Source: Zoogloeaceae bacterium G21618-S1 | GTDB lineage: Bacteria; Pseudomonadota; Gammaproteobacteria; Burkholderiales; Rhodocyclaceae | DNA: 64,000 bases | Direction: 5' to 3' | NCBI GenBank assembly: GCA_027214125.1 | Contig: JAPWHF010000012.1 | Span: 48,621-112,620 of the forward strand | Shown here: in pieces, positions 39,858 through 48,043 of the stretch | How positions within the stretch are numbered: the first letter of the stretch is position 1 | How the letters are laid out: the number at the start of each line of letters is the position of its first letter | Translations under genes and position numbers: made by a program | Notes under the pieces: generated by a model | Seen by the model: only the letters and a program-made list of their open reading frames with translations | Databases searched by the model: none | What the model was told of the DNA's origin: nothing

Positions 39858-40514
39858 ATGAAAAGCACCCCCCGAAAATATCAGCGCGGCTTCACCCTCG
39901 TGGAGATCGCAGTCGTCCTTGTCATCATCGGCCTGCTGCTCGGCGGTGTGCTGAAGGGACAGGAGTTGATCAACAACGCCAAGGTCAAGAGCCTGGTGCA
40001 AGAGTTCAAGAGCGTTTCGACCATGGTGTATGGCTACCAGGACCGGTTCCGCTTTCTGCCGGGGGACGATCCGCAAGTAGTCAATCACGTTGCCGGCACA
40101 CTGGCCACCACCACACCTGCCGATGTTGGTAACGGCCGCATTGATGGCGCGTGGGACTCCGCCACGAAGACTGACGAATCCTTTTTGTTCTGGGAGCATG
40201 TGCGTCTCGCCAACCTGGCAAATGGCAGCACTGACATTGATGATGCCGTCAACTACCTGGAGCGAAATGTCGAAAACGGTCGCATCGGGGTAACGAGCGC
40301 CCCCGCGCCAATCACAGGCCTTCCTGGCCAGTTCTTTATCTGCTCCGGCAATCTCACAACACGTTTCGCACGCCAGATCGACACCACCATGGACGATGGC
40401 ATCACCAATACCGGCACCGTCCGCGTCAGAACCGGCGCTGCACTGGCGGCCGTCAATCTCACCGCGGCAGACGAAAACGACGGCAATGTCTACACCGTCT
40501 GCGTGGGCTACTAA
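39858..40514 (+). CDS. Type IV prepilin, probable main pilin of the cluster
   Basis: 218 residues. An 11-residue leader ends YQRG and is followed by FTLVEIAVVLVIIGLLLGG with Glu at +5, a textbook prepilin. GQELINNAKVKSLVQEF continues the N-terminal helix. Two Cys near the C-terminus (FICSGN, YTVCVGY) could close a D-loop. Only 657 bp, alone on its own sigma-54 promoter with a good ribosome binding site, which suits a highly made, tightly switched subunit. Convergent with the antiporter gene, overlapping its stop by four bases. Confidence 0.88.
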   Translation: MKSTPRKYQRGFTLVEIAVVLVIIGLLLGGVLKGQELINNAKVKSLVQEFKSVSTMVYGYQDRFRFLPGDDPQVVNHVAGTLATTTPADVGNGRIDGAWDSATKTDESFLFWEHVRLANLANGSTDIDDAVNYLERNVENGRIGVTSAPAPITGLPGQFFICSGNLTTRFARQIDTTMDDGITNTGTVRVRTGAALAAVNLTAADENDGNVYTVCVGY

Positions 40515-42481
40515 ACGCCCTGCATCAGCCGCTGCTCGGCCAGTTCCAGATTTCCTGGCACACCGAGCAGCACCACCACATCGCCGGCCTGAATATCCGT
40601 TTCAGGCCCCGGGCTGAGCCCGCGGATATTCCGTCGGCGCACGACCGAGACGGTCACATTGAGCACCGTAAAGTCCATATCGCCAATGGTCTGCCCCACC
40701 GACCCGGCACCCGGCGGGATCACCACCGAATGCAATCGCAGCTGCTGAGACTCCGGGCCGTCCGGCGCGTCATCCGCACCATGAAACAAACCCTGCATCA
40801 ATGCGTAGCGCTGATTTCGAATCTCGCGAATGCGGCGCAGCACGCGATTGAGCGGCACGCCAATCAGCGCCAGGGCGTGCGAGGCCAGCATGATGCTGCC
40901 CTCGAACGCCTCGGTGACCACCTCGGCCGCACCGGCATCTGACAGCTTGGTCATTTCAGACTCATCTACTGCCCGCGCCACCACCGGCAAATCCGGCCGC
41001 ATCGCCTGCACATGGTGAATCACCCGCAAGGCCGCATCGACACCGGAGAATGACACCACCACGGCACTGGCCCGCATCACACCCGCCGCCTGCAGCGTTT
41101 CGCGCCGAGCCGCGTCACCATAGACCACCGTGTCGCCGGCCGCACCCGCCTCTCGCACCCGCTCGGGGTCCAGGTCCAGCGCTACGTAACCGATGCCTTC
41201 CTGCTCGAAGAAGCGCGCCAGGTGCTGGCCGCTGCGACCGTAACCGCAAATTACGATATGCCCCGTGGTGTTCAAGCTTTGCGCCGCCACCCGGGTCAGC
41301 TCCATCGAGCGCATCAGCCACTCGGACGCCACAAAGCGCATCACCAGCTTGTCGCTCACCTGCACGATCAAAGGGGCCACCAGCATCGACAACACCAGCG
41401 CCGCCACCGTCACCTGCAACAACACCGGCGGCAGCAGATCCAGGCCGTCGATCTGCGAAAGCAGCACAAAGCCGAACTCACCACCGGCACACAGCCACAA
41501 CCCGGTGCGCATGGCCGTTCCCGGCGTTCCGCCAAACAAGCGTGACGCCCCGCCGGCGACCAACAACTTGAACACGAGCAATGCCGCCACCATGCCCAGC
41601 ACGGCCGGCAGATGAAGCAGGATCTCGCCCACATCCAGGAACATGCCCACCGTCACAAAGAACAGCCCGAGCAGCACATCCCGGAAAGGCTTGATGTCCT
41701 CCTCCACCTGGTAACGGTATTCGGTTTCGGAAATCAGCATGCCGGCCAGGAAAGCGCCAAGCGCCAGTGACAGCCCAACCAGCTCACTCAGCCAGGCCAG
41801 ACCGAGGGTGATGAGCAATACATTGAGCATGAACAACTCGCCCGAGCGCCGCCGAGCCACCAGGGTGAACCAGGCGCGCATCAGACGCTGGCCAAACACC
41901 AGCACCAAAGCCAGCATGGCCGCAGCCTTGATCGCCGCCACCGACAAGGTGGCCAGCAAGGCATCGCCGGGTTGCGACAAGGCCGGAATCAGGATCAGCA
42001 GCGGCACCACCGCGATGTCCTGAAACAGCAGCACGCCGATGACCTCGCGGCCATGGCGAGATTCAAGCTCCATCCGGTCGGTCAGCAATTTGGACAGGAT
42101 CGCGGTCGACGACATGGTCAGAATGCTGCCCAGCGCAAAACTGGTGAGCAGACTCAGGCCCAGCGCCCAGCCAATCAGCATCACCAGCGCAATCGAGCCG
42201 GTTACCTGCACTGCGCCCAAGCCGAACACGATGCGCTTCATCGCCATCAGGCGGGGTAACGAAAACTCCAGGCCGATCGAGAACATCAGGAAGACCACGC
42301 CAAACTCTGCCAGGTGACGCGCACCGGTCGAGTCTTCCATCAAATTCAACGCATGTGGCCCTACCGCCGCACCGACCAGCAGATAACCGAGAACGGGCGG
42401 CAAGTTGATGCTGCGAAACAGGCCGACCACCAGCACGGCAGCGGCGAGCAACAACAGAACCAGTTCCAGGGTATTGACCAT
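40511..42481 (-). CDS. CPA2 monovalent cation:proton antiporter with RCK domain (KefB/RosB/YbaL type)
   Basis: 656 residues. N-terminal CPA2 exchanger with about 12 spans (LPPVLGYLLVGAAVGP, SSTAILSKLL, GVLLFQDIAVVPLL), then a TrkA-N/RCK nucleotide-binding domain from about residue 405 (HIVICGYGRSGQHLARF) and a TrkA-C domain near the end (PGAGSVGQTIGDM..). Exchanges K+ or Na+ for protons under control of the RCK domain. No ancillary KefF/G gene is nearby, so the glutathione-gated Kef role is not supported. Divergent from kdsD across 108 bp. Confidence 0.9.
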   Translation of the reverse strand: MVNTLELVLLLLAAAVLVVGLFRSINLPPVLGYLLVGAAVGPHALNLMEDSTGARHLAEFGVVFLMFSIGLEFSLPRLMAMKRIVFGLGAVQVTGSIALVMLIGWALGLSLLTSFALGSILTMSSTAILSKLLTDRMELESRHGREVIGVLLFQDIAVVPLLILIPALSQPGDALLATLSVAAIKAAAMLALVLVFGQRLMRAWFTLVARRRSGELFMLNVLLITLGLAWLSELVGLSLALGAFLAGMLISETEYRYQVEEDIKPFRDVLLGLFFVTVGMFLDVGEILLHLPAVLGMVAALLVFKLLVAGGASRLFGGTPGTAMRTGLWLCAGGEFGFVLLSQIDGLDLLPPVLLQVTVAALVLSMLVAPLIVQVSDKLVMRFVASEWLMRSMELTRVAAQSLNTTGHIVICGYGRSGQHLARFFEQEGIGYVALDLDPERVREAGAAGDTVVYGDAARRETLQAAGVMRASAVVVSFSGVDAALRVIHHVQAMRPDLPVVARAVDESEMTKLSDAGAAEVVTEAFEGSIMLASHALALIGVPLNRVLRRIREIRNQRYALMQGLFHGADDAPDGPESQQLRLHSVVIPPGAGSVGQTIGDMDFTVLNVTVSVVRRRNIRGLSPGPETDIQAGDVVVLLGVPGNLELAEQRLMQGV

Positions 42482-42589
42482 GCGCTACGCCAGTTGTCCT
42501 CAATCCGCGGGGCATCAGGCCGAAAGGGCGGCAGCGGCCTTCTGATATACTTTTCGTCCAAGTTTAACCGCAATCTTCGACCCACCCCA

Positions 42590-43579
42590 ATGTCCCGCCC
42601 CACCTCATTTTCGCCGGAAGCATCTCTGGCGCAGGCGCGTCGTGTCCTCACCATCGAGGCCGCCGCGATCACTGCGCTGATCCCCCGTCTCGACGCAGCT
42701 TTTCCGCGCGCGGTGGAAATGATTCTGGACGCGCCGGGGCGCGTCGTTGTCACTGGCATTGGTAAAACAGGCCACATCGGCCGCAAACTAGCTGCCACGC
42801 TTGCCAGCACCGGCACCCCGGCCTACTTCGTACACGCGGCTGAAGCGGCGCATGGCGATCTGGGCATGATTACCTCGGCCGACGTGGTGGTTGCGCTCTC
42901 GCACTCCGGCAGCAGCGCCGAGCTACTCACCATCGTGCCGCTGGTCAAGCGCCAGGGTGCCCGGCTGATCGCCATCACCGGCCACGCCAGCTCACCCCTC
43001 GCCCAGGAGGCCGACGTCCATCTCGACGCCGGCGTCAGCGAAGAGGCCTGCTCACTCAACCTCGCGCCCACCGCCAGCACCACGGCCGCGCTGGCCATGG
43101 GCGATGCGCTGGCGGTCGCACTGCTTGATGCGCGAGGTTTTGGCGAAGCCGACTTTGCCCGCAGCCACCCCGGTGGCTCGCTGGGCCGGCGTCTGCTTAC
43201 CCATGTGCGCGACGTCATGCGCAGCGGGCCGGCGCTACCGCTGGTCCGCCCCGATGCCAGCGTGACCGACGCCTTGCTCGAAATGTCGCGCGGCGGCATG
43301 GGCATGGCCATTGTGACCGACGCCAACGCGCAGCCGGCCGGTATATTTACCGACGGCGACCTGCGCCGCGCCCTGGCAGGCACCGACGACATCCGCCACA
43401 CAGCGCTCACCGCGCTGATGACCCGCGACCCCCGCAGCATTGGCCCCGACGCCCTGGCTGCCGAAGCGGCCGAATTGATGGAGCGCCACCGCATCAACCA
43501 ACTGCTGGTCATCAACGCCGACGGCACGCTCGTTGGGGCGCTCAACATGCACGACCTGATGCAAGCCAAGGTCATCTGA
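42590..43579 (+). CDS. kdsD: D-arabinose 5-phosphate isomerase
   Basis: Converts ribulose 5-phosphate to arabinose 5-phosphate, the first step toward Kdo for LPS. 329 residues: SIS domain (VVTGIGKTGHIGRKLAATL, SHSGSSAELL) and two CBS repeats (from about residue 210). ATG 42590 matches the usual family start. In most proteobacteria kdsC comes next; here lptC follows after nine bases, with no kdsC. Confidence 0.95.
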   Translation: MSRPTSFSPEASLAQARRVLTIEAAAITALIPRLDAAFPRAVEMILDAPGRVVVTGIGKTGHIGRKLAATLASTGTPAYFVHAAEAAHGDLGMITSADVVVALSHSGSSAELLTIVPLVKRQGARLIAITGHASSPLAQEADVHLDAGVSEEACSLNLAPTASTTAALAMGDALAVALLDARGFGEADFARSHPGGSLGRRLLTHVRDVMRSGPALPLVRPDASVTDALLEMSRGGMGMAIVTDANAQPAGIFTDGDLRRALAGTDDIRHTALTALMTRDPRSIGPDALAAEAAELMERHRINQLLVINADGTLVGALNMHDLMQAKVI

Positions 43580-43588
43580 GCCCACCGC

Positions 43589-44164
43589 ATGCGTCTGAGC
43601 CCCCAGCACCTCTACCCCATCATTGCACTGGCGGCCCTCGCCGGCGGCAGCATCTGGCTCGAAAGAGTCACCAAAGACCCGAATGCATCGCCAGCGCCCA
43701 AAGCCATGCGTGGCCCCGACGTCATCGTCGAGCAAATGGCCTTGACCCGCTTCGACCTCACCGGCAAGCCGCAGTACTACATCGATGCGCAGCAGATGAA
43801 ACACCTGCCTGCCCAGGCACAGTCCGAGCTCACTGACCCGGTGGTACGCTACCAGCGCGACGGCATGCACATGCGCCTGACCGCCGAGCACGGCGTGACG
43901 CGCGATGACGGCGAACGGGTCGACCTCAAAGGCCAGGTCCGCGCCCAGCGCACCCTGCCCGGCAAGCCAGTATCTACCTTCGCCTCCGATACCCTCGTGC
44001 TGTGGCCCAATACCGAACAAGCCAAGTCCGTCGACCCGGTCGTACTGACCCAGGACGGCGCCGAAGTCCACAGCAACGGCATGAACGCCGACAACCTGTT
44101 TGGCGAGATTACCCTCACCGGCGGCGTCGTCGCCAACCTGCCCATCAAGCGGAAGCAACCATGA
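43589..44164 (+). CDS. lptC: LPS transport protein LptC
   Basis: Bitopic inner-membrane protein that receives LPS from LptBFG and hands it to LptA. 191 residues with an N-terminal anchor (LYPIIALAALAGGSIWLE) and the beta-jellyroll domain (YYIDAQQMKHLP, LTAEHGVTRDDGERVDLKG). Its stop overlaps the lptA start (ATGA). Confidence 0.92.
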   Translation: MRLSPQHLYPIIALAALAGGSIWLERVTKDPNASPAPKAMRGPDVIVEQMALTRFDLTGKPQYYIDAQQMKHLPAQAQSELTDPVVRYQRDGMHMRLTAEHGVTRDDGERVDLKGQVRAQRTLPGKPVSTFASDTLVLWPNTEQAKSVDPVVLTQDGAEVHSNGMNADNLFGEITLTGGVVANLPIKRKQP

Positions 44165-44685
44165 ACACACGCCTCTGTCTGCTCGCCCTCACCGCCAGTC
44201 TCTGGGCGGGCCATGCGATCGCCGAACGCGGCGACCGCAGCCAACCGGTCAACATCGAAGCCGACAAGGTCACGGTGGATGAGCGCAAGAAAATCCACCT
44301 GTTTGAAGGCAAGGTCGTCCTCACTCAGGGCACGCTCGAAATCCGTGGCGACACACTCACCGTCACGCAGGATGCCGACGGATTCCAGAAAGGTGTCGCC
44401 ACTAGCCACGGCAACGGCCTGGCCCACTTCAAGCAAAAACGCGACGGTACAGGCGACTACGTCAATGGCACGGCCGAGCGCATCGAATACGACGGTCGCA
44501 CCCAGATGACCCACTTCTATATCCGGGCCCATGTCACCAGCGGCAAGGATGAGGTGCAAGGCGAGTTCATCGAGTACGACGGCTACACCGGCCAGTATGT
44601 GGTCACCAACAGCGGCTCCAAATCGGCCAACACGGGCGGCTCGAGTCGCGTGCGTGCGGTCATCCAGCCCAAGACCGCGCAATAA
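44161..44685 (+). CDS. lptA: LPS transport protein LptA
   Basis: Periplasmic bridge protein for LPS export. 174 residues: signal peptide ending AGHAIA, then the OstA-type beta-jellyroll ([22 protein letters not shown] in the family pattern, key parts NIEAD and [11 protein letters not shown]). lptB and rpoN, the usual next genes, are absent; a crotonase follows instead after 56 bp. Confidence 0.94.
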   Translation: MNTRLCLLALTASLWAGHAIAERGDRSQPVNIEADKVTVDERKKIHLFEGKVVLTQGTLEIRGDTLTVTQDADGFQKGVATSHGNGLAHFKQKRDGTGDYVNGTAERIEYDGRTQMTHFYIRAHVTSGKDEVQGEFIEYDGYTGQYVVTNSGSKSANTGGSSRVRAVIQPKTAQ

Positions 44686-44741
44686 GCCCCTCACAAACAA
44701 AAGACGGGCCTTGCCCGATCGACAATCCAAGGAGAAACGCA

Positions 44742-45518
44742 GTGAGTTACGAGAACATCCTGGTAGAGACGCGCGGCCGCGTCGGCCTCATCACCCTCAA
44801 TCGCCCCAAGGCGCTCAACGCCCTGAATGATGTGCTGGTCGACGAAGTCGGCGCCGCACTTGACGCCTTCGAGTCGAACGACGATATCGGCGCCATCGTC
44901 ATCACCGGGTCTGAGAAGGCCTTTGCCGCCGGCGCCGACATCGGCGCCATGGCCACGTTCTCGTACATGGACGCCTACCTGAGTGACTACATCACCCGCA
45001 ACTGGGAACGCGTCAAGACCTGCCGCAAGCCTATCATCGCAGCGGTCGCCGGCTACGCGCTGGGCGGCGGATGCGAAATGGCCATGGCCTGCGACATCAT
45101 CATCGCCGCCGATACCGCCAAATTCGGCCAGCCGGAAATCAAGCTCGGCATCCTGCCTGGCGCCGGCGGCACACAGCGCTTGCCGCGCGCGGTGAGCAAG
45201 GCCAAGGCCATGGACATGTGCCTGACCGCCCGCATGATGAACGCCGAAGAAGCCGAACGCGCCGGCCTGGTGTCCCGCATCGTGCCTGCCGACAAGCTGC
45301 TGGACGAAGCCCTCGCAGCGGCCGAGACCATTGCCAGCTTCTCGCTGCCTGTGGTCATGATGATCAAGGAGTCAGTCAACCGCGCCTACGAGTCCGGTCT
45401 GTCCGAAGGCCTGCTCTTTGAGCGTCGCGTCTTCCACTCGGCGTTTGCCCTCGAAGATCAAAAAGAAGGCATGGCCGCCTTCGTTGAAAAACGGGCTGCA
45501 AACTTCAAGCACCGTTAA
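44742..45518 (+). CDS. Enoyl-CoA hydratase (crotonase family)
   Basis: 258-residue crotonase that hydrates trans-2-enoyl-CoA in fatty acid or related beta-oxidation. Oxyanion hole FAAGADI and GYALGGGCE are present, with both catalytic glutamates (GGCEMAM and QPEIKLG followed by [11 protein letters not shown]). GTG start at 44742 behind a clear AAGGAG. Next to a phasin gene, so it may help feed 3-hydroxyacyl-CoA into polyhydroxyalkanoate, but crotonases of this type make the S isomer and no PHA synthase is here; that link is weak. Confidence 0.92.
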   Translation: MSYENILVETRGRVGLITLNRPKALNALNDVLVDEVGAALDAFESNDDIGAIVITGSEKAFAAGADIGAMATFSYMDAYLSDYITRNWERVKTCRKPIIAAVAGYALGGGCEMAMACDIIIAADTAKFGQPEIKLGILPGAGGTQRLPRAVSKAKAMDMCLTARMMNAEEAERAGLVSRIVPADKLLDEALAAAETIASFSLPVVMMIKESVNRAYESGLSEGLLFERRVFHSAFALEDQKEGMAAFVEKRAANFKHR

Positions 45519-45735
45519 GCTCGCCCCGGGACGCTGGCCACTCGGCCGCGCCCCGCACGCCCACCTGCGGCGCCCGCCCGGTCATACGGCGGCAACATCC
45601 CACTGACACACTGCAATAACCGAAGCACCACTACATTCACATCGGCTACTCGGCGCCCAAGTTGAAGCGGAAAAACACTTTCTTCACGACGCAGACAAGC
45701 CGATGTTTTGTATCAATATTTTTCTTTCAAATAAA
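45519..45735. other. Non-coding gap upstream of the phasin promoter
   Basis: Part of the 324-bp gap between the crotonase and the phasin. The first half is GC-rich and shows no hairpin with a T-run and no coding potential; the second half becomes AT-rich (ATATTTTTCTTTCAAATAAAG at about 45714-45735) just before the operator-like palindrome and promoter, and may serve as an UP-like element. Confidence 0.5.
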
Positions 45736-45750
45736 GTTGTGCAACGCAAC
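45736..45750. promoter_or_regulatory. Operator-like palindrome at the phasin promoter
   Basis: GTTG-N7-CAAC with an inner TGCAACGCA, ending eight bases before the -35 box of the phasin promoter. In other betaproteobacteria phasin genes are repressed by PhaR at TGCA-rich sites near the promoter, so this is a candidate PhaR site. The dyad is seen; the regulator is inferred and its gene is not in this window. Confidence 0.4.
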
Positions 45751-45757
45751 ATTGTTG

Positions 45758-45785
45758 TTGACAGCGGGAAATTTCTGCCTATAAT
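45758..45785 (+). promoter_or_regulatory. Consensus sigma-70 promoter of the phasin gene
   Basis: TTGACA at 45758-45763 and TATAAT at 45780-45785, both perfect matches, 16 bp apart. It lies 57 bp before the phasin ATG and downstream of an AT-rich stretch. By hexamer match it is the strongest promoter I see in the window, as expected for an abundant granule protein. Confidence 0.85.
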
Positions 45786-45842
45786 CCAAACCATGCCGCA
45801 CCGCAACATTACGTGGACACCAACTTAACTCAGGAGAAACAC

Positions 45843-46403
45843 ATGTTCGCCACCCCCGAGCAAATCGCCGCTACCAACAAAGCCAACATCGAAACCGTGC
45901 TGACGCTGGCCAACGCCGCATTCGCCAGTGCCGAGCGTCTGGCCGCCCTGAACCTGAACACCGCCCGCGTGTTCCTGGAAGACGGCGTTGCCAACACCAA
46001 GGCCCTGATGGCCGTCAAGGACGCACAAGAGTTCGTGACCATTCAAAGCACCCTGGCTCAGCCGGCTGTCGAGAAAATGGTTGCCTACGCTCGCAGCGTT
46101 TACGAAATCGCTACCCAGAGCCAGGACGAAGTGTCCAAGCTGATGGAAGGCCAGATCGCTGAAGTGAACAAGGGTGTTGCCGAAGCCCTCGACAAGGCCG
46201 CCAAGTCCGCACCGGCTGGTTCCGACGTCGCTGTTGCTGCCGTCAAGTCCGCTATCGCTGCCGCCAACTCTGCCTACGACAGCATGAACAAAGCTGCCAA
46301 GCAAGTGGCCGAGATCGCTGAAGCCAACGTTGCCGCTGCGACCAGCGCCACCGTCAAGGCTGTGGGCACCGCTCAGAAAGCCGGCACCAAGAAAGCCGCC
46401 TAA
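45843..46403 (+). CDS. phaP: Phasin family protein (PHA granule surface protein)
   Basis: 186 residues with the phasin_2 pattern: MFATPEQIAATNKANIETVL start, amphipathic helices with FASAERLAALNLNTAR, and an Ala/Lys-rich C-terminal tail (KAAKQVAEIAEANVAAATSA). Phasins coat polyhydroxyalkanoate granules and control their size. ATG 45843 has AGGAG seven bases upstream. Flanked by a consensus promoter and a strong terminator, so it is a single-gene, highly expressed unit. Codon choice (GCT, GTT, CGT use) is more skewed than neighbours, also fitting high expression. Confidence 0.93.
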   Translation: MFATPEQIAATNKANIETVLTLANAAFASAERLAALNLNTARVFLEDGVANTKALMAVKDAQEFVTIQSTLAQPAVEKMVAYARSVYEIATQSQDEVSKLMEGQIAEVNKGVAEALDKAAKSAPAGSDVAVAAVKSAIAAANSAYDSMNKAAKQVAEIAEANVAAATSATVKAVGTAQKAGTKKAA

Positions 46404-46429
46404 TCAGCACGTTACTTGATGTTGAAGAA

Positions 46430-46455
46430 ACCCCGCTTCGGCGGGGTCTTTTTTT
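46430..46455 (+). terminator. Rho-independent terminator of the phasin gene
   Basis: Stem ACCCCGC / GCGGGGT closed by the stable TTCG tetraloop, then C and seven T residues. Located 27 bp after the phasin stop. Confidence 0.93.
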
Positions 46456-46727
46456 GTCGGTACCGCACGAATCCCGGGCAGAGAGCTTTTCCCTCAGGAC
46501 GCTACACCCCTCGTGCGGACGCGCAACGGCATCGCAGACCGCCGCCCAACTGACCCGGCGGCAGATCACCAGCCATGCCGACGCGCCGTGTTTCGGTGAG
46601 GTGTCTCGGCGGGCGCGCCCAGCGATCACCTGAAAAATATTCAACGGCACTGCGCCGAACCCCATCAGCGCACCGCGCTGCCGATCCAAGCCAAGTTGGC
46701 AGACTTCACCAAGCCCTGCAAGAACAA
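46456..46727. other. Non-coding gap between phasin terminator and plsC
   Basis: About 270 bp between two convergent units. Short open frames exist on both strands but none has a ribosome binding site or recognisable protein, and one runs back through the phasin terminator. A short hairpin (AGGCGGT / ACCGCCT) straddles the plsC stop. I see nothing else in it. Confidence 0.5.
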
Positions 46728-47471
46728 TCAGGCGGTGCCTTGTACCGCCTCATCGGGATAGTGTGACGGAAACAAGCGCCGCATCTCGCCTTCGATCCAC
46801 GCTTCGGCGCGCCGATTGACTTCGTCAGGGGCCAGACCGGTCGGGTCGATAGCCGGTCCGATGCTGACCACGATCTCCCCCGGCCGTTTGACGAAGGCAT
46901 TGCGACGCCAGAACTCACCCGCGTTGTGTGCAATCGGCAACACCGGCACGCCGGCTTTGATGCTCAACCATGCCCCGCCAGCCTTGTAGCGGCGCGTCGC
47001 GCCGGGCTCGACCCGCGTTCCCTCCGGGAACACCACCACGTAAAAGCCTTCACTCAAACGGGCTTTACCCTGCTCCACCACCTGCGATAGCGCATCTTTG
47101 CCGGCGGCGCGGTCGATGGCGATGTTGGGCATTTTCCCAAGCCCCCAGCCGAAGAACGGCAGGCGCAGCAGCTCGCGCTTGAGCACGAAACAAATCGGCG
47201 GCAAGATGCGCTGCAGCGCGATGGTTTCCCAGGCCGACTGGTGCTTGCACAGCACCACGCACGGGTCTGCCGGAATATTTTCCGCGCCCAGCACCCGGTG
47301 CCGGATCCCCAGAAAATGCTTGATAAACCACATGGCCATCGTCGTCCAGCCACCGATCAGTCGATAGCGGGTCTGAGGCGGCAAGGGTGTACTGAGCATG
47401 CCGACCAAGGCAAACACCGGCGTAATGAACACCAGCACCACGGCAAACAAGGTTGAACGAATCAGGGGCAT
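46728..47471 (-). CDS. plsC: 1-acyl-sn-glycerol-3-phosphate acyltransferase
   Basis: Makes phosphatidic acid from lysophosphatidic acid at the inner membrane. 247 residues from ATG 47471 with an N-terminal membrane span (STLFAVVLVFITPVFALVG). Acyltransferase motif I reads KHQSAWET, that is HX4E in place of the common HX4D, a variant seen in betaproteobacterial members; motif III FPEGTRVEPG and motif IV (VPVLPIAHNAG) are intact. A longer open frame upstream overlaps gmhB in another frame and is not used. Seven bases after gmhB. Confidence 0.9.
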   Translation of the reverse strand: MPLIRSTLFAVVLVFITPVFALVGMLSTPLPPQTRYRLIGGWTTMAMWFIKHFLGIRHRVLGAENIPADPCVVLCKHQSAWETIALQRILPPICFVLKRELLRLPFFGWGLGKMPNIAIDRAAGKDALSQVVEQGKARLSEGFYVVVFPEGTRVEPGATRRYKAGGAWLSIKAGVPVLPIAHNAGEFWRRNAFVKRPGEIVVSIGPAIDPTGLAPDEVNRRAEAWIEGEMRRLFPSHYPDEAVQGTA

Positions 47472-47478
47472 GGCCAGC

Positions 47479-48015
47479 TCAGTCCAGCAAAAGGGCGTCC
47501 GCAACCGCGGACAGATCAGGGAAGACCAGCGTGTCGGCCGGCAGCTCGGGGTCTTCGCGGGTGCGTTCGCCCTTGCCGGTGAGCACCAGGTAGGTCTGAC
47601 ACCCCACCGCCTGCCCGGCTTGCAGGTCGCGCAGGCTGTCGCCGACCGTCGGCACACCGGTCAGATCCACGTTGAAGCGCGACTCGATCTGCTTGTACAG
47701 GCCGGGCTTCGGTTTGCGGCAATCGCAGGTCGAGTCCGCCGCGTGAGGGCAGAAGAAGATGGCATCGAGCCGCCCGCCCGCCTGCGCCACGGACTCCACC
47801 ATCTTGGCATTGATGGCATTGAGTGTATCCATGCCAAACAGGCCGCGACCGACGCCTGACTGGTTCGATGCAACAACCACCCGCCAGCCCGACTGGTTCA
47901 GCCGGGCGATGGCCTCAAGCGAACCGGGAATGGGTATCCACTCCTCGGGCGACTTGATGAACTGGTCGGAGTCCTGGTTGATGACGCCGTCCCGATCCAG
48001 AATGATCATTTTCAT
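47479..48015 (-). CDS. gmhB: D-glycero-beta-D-manno-heptose 1,7-bisphosphate 7-phosphatase
   Basis: HAD-family phosphatase in ADP-heptose synthesis for the LPS inner core. 178 residues from ATG 48015 (GGGAGG upstream). Catalytic DxD in ILDRDGVIN, SNQSGVGRG, and the zinc-binding cluster CPHAADSTCDCRKPKPG. Sits between glyS and plsC, a common betaproteobacterial order. Confidence 0.95.
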   Translation of the reverse strand: MKMIILDRDGVINQDSDQFIKSPEEWIPIPGSLEAIARLNQSGWRVVVASNQSGVGRGLFGMDTLNAINAKMVESVAQAGGRLDAIFFCPHAADSTCDCRKPKPGLYKQIESRFNVDLTGVPTVGDSLRDLQAGQAVGCQTYLVLTGKGERTREDPELPADTLVFPDLSAVADALLLD

Positions 48016-48043
48016 ATGCCTGCCTCCCGGCGGGTGATGACGC

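Noticed and set aside
46354..46689. Minus-strand 111-codon frame after the phasin
   Set aside because: Runs back through the phasin terminator and its 3' end; Arg/Cys-rich and unsupported.
46728..47657. Longer plsC frame starting at 47657
   Set aside because: The extra 62 residues overlap gmhB in another frame and are Cys/Arg-rich; ATG 47471 gives the normal protein.
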